Source: Methylococcaceae bacterium
Lineage (GTDB): Bacteria > Pseudomonadota > Gammaproteobacteria > Methylococcales > Methylomonadaceae
DNA length: 7,907 bases
Direction of reading: 5' to 3'
Assembly: GCA_003155565.1 (NCBI GenBank)
Contig: PMDM01000122.1
Coordinates: forward strand, 11,093 to 18,999
Below are positions 6,354 to 7,907 of this stretch, in pieces. The translations under genes and the position numbers were made by a program. Every line of letters begins with the position of its first letter. The first letter of the stretch is position 1. A model generated the notes under the pieces. It made no database searches and was not told where the DNA came from. It saw nothing but the letters and a program-made list of their open reading frames with translations.

Positions 6354-7790
6354 ATGACAACTCAAGCACCTGTTGAGACACTTGACCTTGAAGATATTCA
6401 AGGCTTCATTATGCGTACCTATCCTTTGCCCTGTGTGCGCTATGTTTATGTGCATATCGATGACAAGCAAGTAGATACCGTACGCAGTACGCTAGAAAAA
6501 CTAACCGAACACGTCACTCCTTCCAGTGTCTGGCTTAATAATGCCGAAGGATTTGAGCAAGCACTCAATATTGCTCTCACCTTTAAAGGCTTGAAGGCAT
6601 TGGGCTTGCCATCAAGCTCTTTAATCAGCTTTCCGACTGCGTTTGTAGAAGGAATGGCGAAACGTAAAATATTATTGGGTGATGAAGGCAATAGCGATCC
6701 TGTCAAATGGGATAAGGTATGGCAAGACAGCAATAACGATCCCAAAAAAACCGTACACCTCTGGTTAGCGATTTTTGGTGCGGATGAAACCAAACGTGAT
6801 AGCCATTACACTGCAATTACCAAGCTGATGGGACGTAGCAGTGGCATGAGTGTGTTAGGTTTTGAAGATGCCGGTCTACTGAAAGACCCTAAGACCAAAA
6901 AGTACCTGAATACCGAACATTTCGGCTATCGAGATGGTATCGGTGATGTTGAATTTAAAGGCATGCCATTCCCTCACGTTGATGGACATGGAAAATTAAT
7001 GTCCGATGGCAGTTGGGGCCCTCTGGCGACCGGTGAGTTTTTGCTGGGCTATCCCGATGAATCACCGGAATGGCCAGTAGCGCCTATGCCACATACCTTG
7101 GCACGTAACGGTACGTTTATGGCGGTTAGAAAACTGCATCAAAACGTAGCCAGTTTTCGTAAATATCTGGATGAAACAAGCAAAAAGTTTCCGGGTGGCA
7201 AAGAATTATTGGCGGCAAAATTTGTCGGTCGCTGGCGTGATGGTACGCCGCTGACCTTATCGCCCGATAAACAAGATTCAACGCTAGCTGATGATGTTAA
7301 GCGCAACAATAACTTCAAATACAAGGACGATCTGGACGGACATCGCTGTCCAATGGGTGCCCACATTCGGCGCATGAATCCGCGTGATGCCATGTTGTTC
7401 AACAAACTGGCTGACCGAAGGCGCATTATTCGCCGTGGCTTGCCTTATGGGGTACATACGCCAGAAGACCAACCAGCCGATGATGTAGCTGAGCATGGCA
7501 TCATGTTTTTAGCCATCAATGCCAGTTTTGAGCGGCAGTTCGAGTTTGTCCAACAGCAATGGGTACATTACGGCAATGATTTTTTTCAGGGCGATGATAA
7601 AGACCCTTTGCTAGGCAACAACGAAGGCAAAGGCAAAATGGTTATCCAGGGTGATAGCAAAACAGATCGACCACCGCATATTTGCACAGGTTTGCCCTCG
7701 TTTGTGAATACCCGTGGTGGGGATTATTTCTTTGTCCCTAGTTTAACGGCATTACGACAAATAGCTTTGGGGATAATCAGCACGATTTAG
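6354..7790 (+). CDS. DyP-type haem peroxidase
   Basis: A 478-residue protein with the diagnostic DyP motifs: GYRDGIG (191-197), containing the distal catalytic Asp194, and GAHIRRMNPRD (335-345), whose His337 is the expected proximal haem ligand; RRGLPYG (360-366) carries the likely distal Arg. The length fits the large C/D-type DyPs, of which the Anabaena enzyme is an example, and not the compact A/B types. There is no Tat or Sec signal, so it should be cytoplasmic. DyPs use H2O2 to oxidise dyes, phenols, carotenoid-like and other substrates; the natural substrate here is unknown. The gene starts 12 nt after its neighbour with GAGGA before the ATG. Its place behind a peroxide-type P450-like protein suggests both work on peroxide chemistry. 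No encapsulin gene or encapsulin-targeting tail is evident. Confidence 0.95.
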   Translation: MTTQAPVETLDLEDIQGFIMRTYPLPCVRYVYVHIDDKQVDTVRSTLEKLTEHVTPSSVWLNNAEGFEQALNIALTFKGLKALGLPSSSLISFPTAFVEGMAKRKILLGDEGNSDPVKWDKVWQDSNNDPKKTVHLWLAIFGADETKRDSHYTAITKLMGRSSGMSVLGFEDAGLLKDPKTKKYLNTEHFGYRDGIGDVEFKGMPFPHVDGHGKLMSDGSWGPLATGEFLLGYPDESPEWPVAPMPHTLARNGTFMAVRKLHQNVASFRKYLDETSKKFPGGKELLAAKFVGRWRDGTPLTLSPDKQDSTLADDVKRNNNFKYKDDLDGHRCPMGAHIRRMNPRDAMLFNKLADRRRIIRRGLPYGVHTPEDQPADDVAEHGIMFLAINASFERQFEFVQQQWVHYGNDFFQGDDKDPLLGNNEGKGKMVIQGDSKTDRPPHICTGLPSFVNTRGGDYFFVPSLTALRQIALGIISTI

Positions 7791-7878
7791 CTTAATAAGC
7801 TGGCGCTTTAGCGAGTTATTTCTGGCAATAAACTGTTCGCATCACGACAATAAATATTAAAAAAGTGAGGAGATAACT

Positions 7879-7907
7879 ATGACATTAGATTACGAAGCCG
7901 TGGTCAT
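7879..7907 (+). CDS. Start of a further operon gene, possibly a flavoprotein (cut by right edge)
   Basis: After an 88-nt gap an AGGAG Shine-Dalgarno (7868-7872) precedes ATG 7879. Only nine full codons are visible: MTLDYEAVV. A short acidic lead-in followed by a hydrophobic beta strand is how many FAD-binding (Rossmann) oxidoreductases begin (DYDVVVIGSG-type), so a flavin-dependent oxidase or dehydrogenase such as a GMC enzyme is possible. With nine residues this is a weak guess. The gene is in the same direction as the P450-DyP run and probably belongs to it. Confidence 0.55.

Noticed and set aside
6354..7790. DyP as encapsulin cargo
   Set aside because: No C-terminal targeting-peptide-like tail is seen (it ends RQIALGIISTI directly after the barrel) and no encapsulin gene is in the window.
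7789..7813. AGCTTA/TAAGCT and CGCT/AGCG short dyads after the DyP gene as a terminator
   Set aside because: The stems are very short, there is no T-run, and a gene with a good Shine-Dalgarno follows in the same direction.

Overview
The window looks chromosomal and gammaproteobacterial. The ribosomal genes rpsF and rpsR, followed by a multi-TM protein, have the layout and protein sequences of a gammaproteobacterial S6/S18 operon. Base composition is moderate. A methanotroph-like (Methylococcales) host is possible, but that is a guess from overall feel and not from a diagnostic marker.

Left part (1-1360, minus strand): the operon reads right to left. It has a candidate sigma70 promoter (1331-1359), a leader with two hairpins, one of which overlaps the rpsF ribosome binding site and carries a CCG loop like the known S6:S18 autoregulatory motif, then rpsF (S6, long acidic tail), rpsR (S18), and the start of a multi-TM membrane protein that runs off the left edge.

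Middle (1240-1804): a divergent intergenic region of about 565 bp. It holds a nested palindromic repeat (1381-1452), some short AT-rich repeats, a weak rightward promoter and a leader hairpin. I see no convincing gene there. A secreted protein with an N-terminal peptidoglycan-binding domain and an unrecognised cysteine-containing C-terminal region follows (1805-2743).

Right part (2890 to the right edge, plus strand): a tightly packed operon-like run. In order: an unusually long P450-like haem-thiolate protein (619 aa), a small two-TM protein, two paralogous alpha/beta proteins encoded with overlapping ends, a DyP-type haem peroxidase, and the first codons of another gene with a possible flavoprotein-type N-terminus. 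The P450 keeps ExxR and the haem-Cys motif. It lacks the usual acid-Thr pair in the I-helix and has His where the haem-loop Phe normally sits. No ferredoxin or P450 reductase is encoded in the visible part. These points suggest a peroxide- or hydroperoxide-using oxidative system (oxylipin-like or peroxygenase chemistry) and not a classical NAD(P)H-dependent monooxygenase. The substrate is unknown. The two alpha/beta proteins resemble each other, and one shares a short helix motif with the DyP N-terminus, so they may be partner subunits built on the same ferredoxin-like fold.
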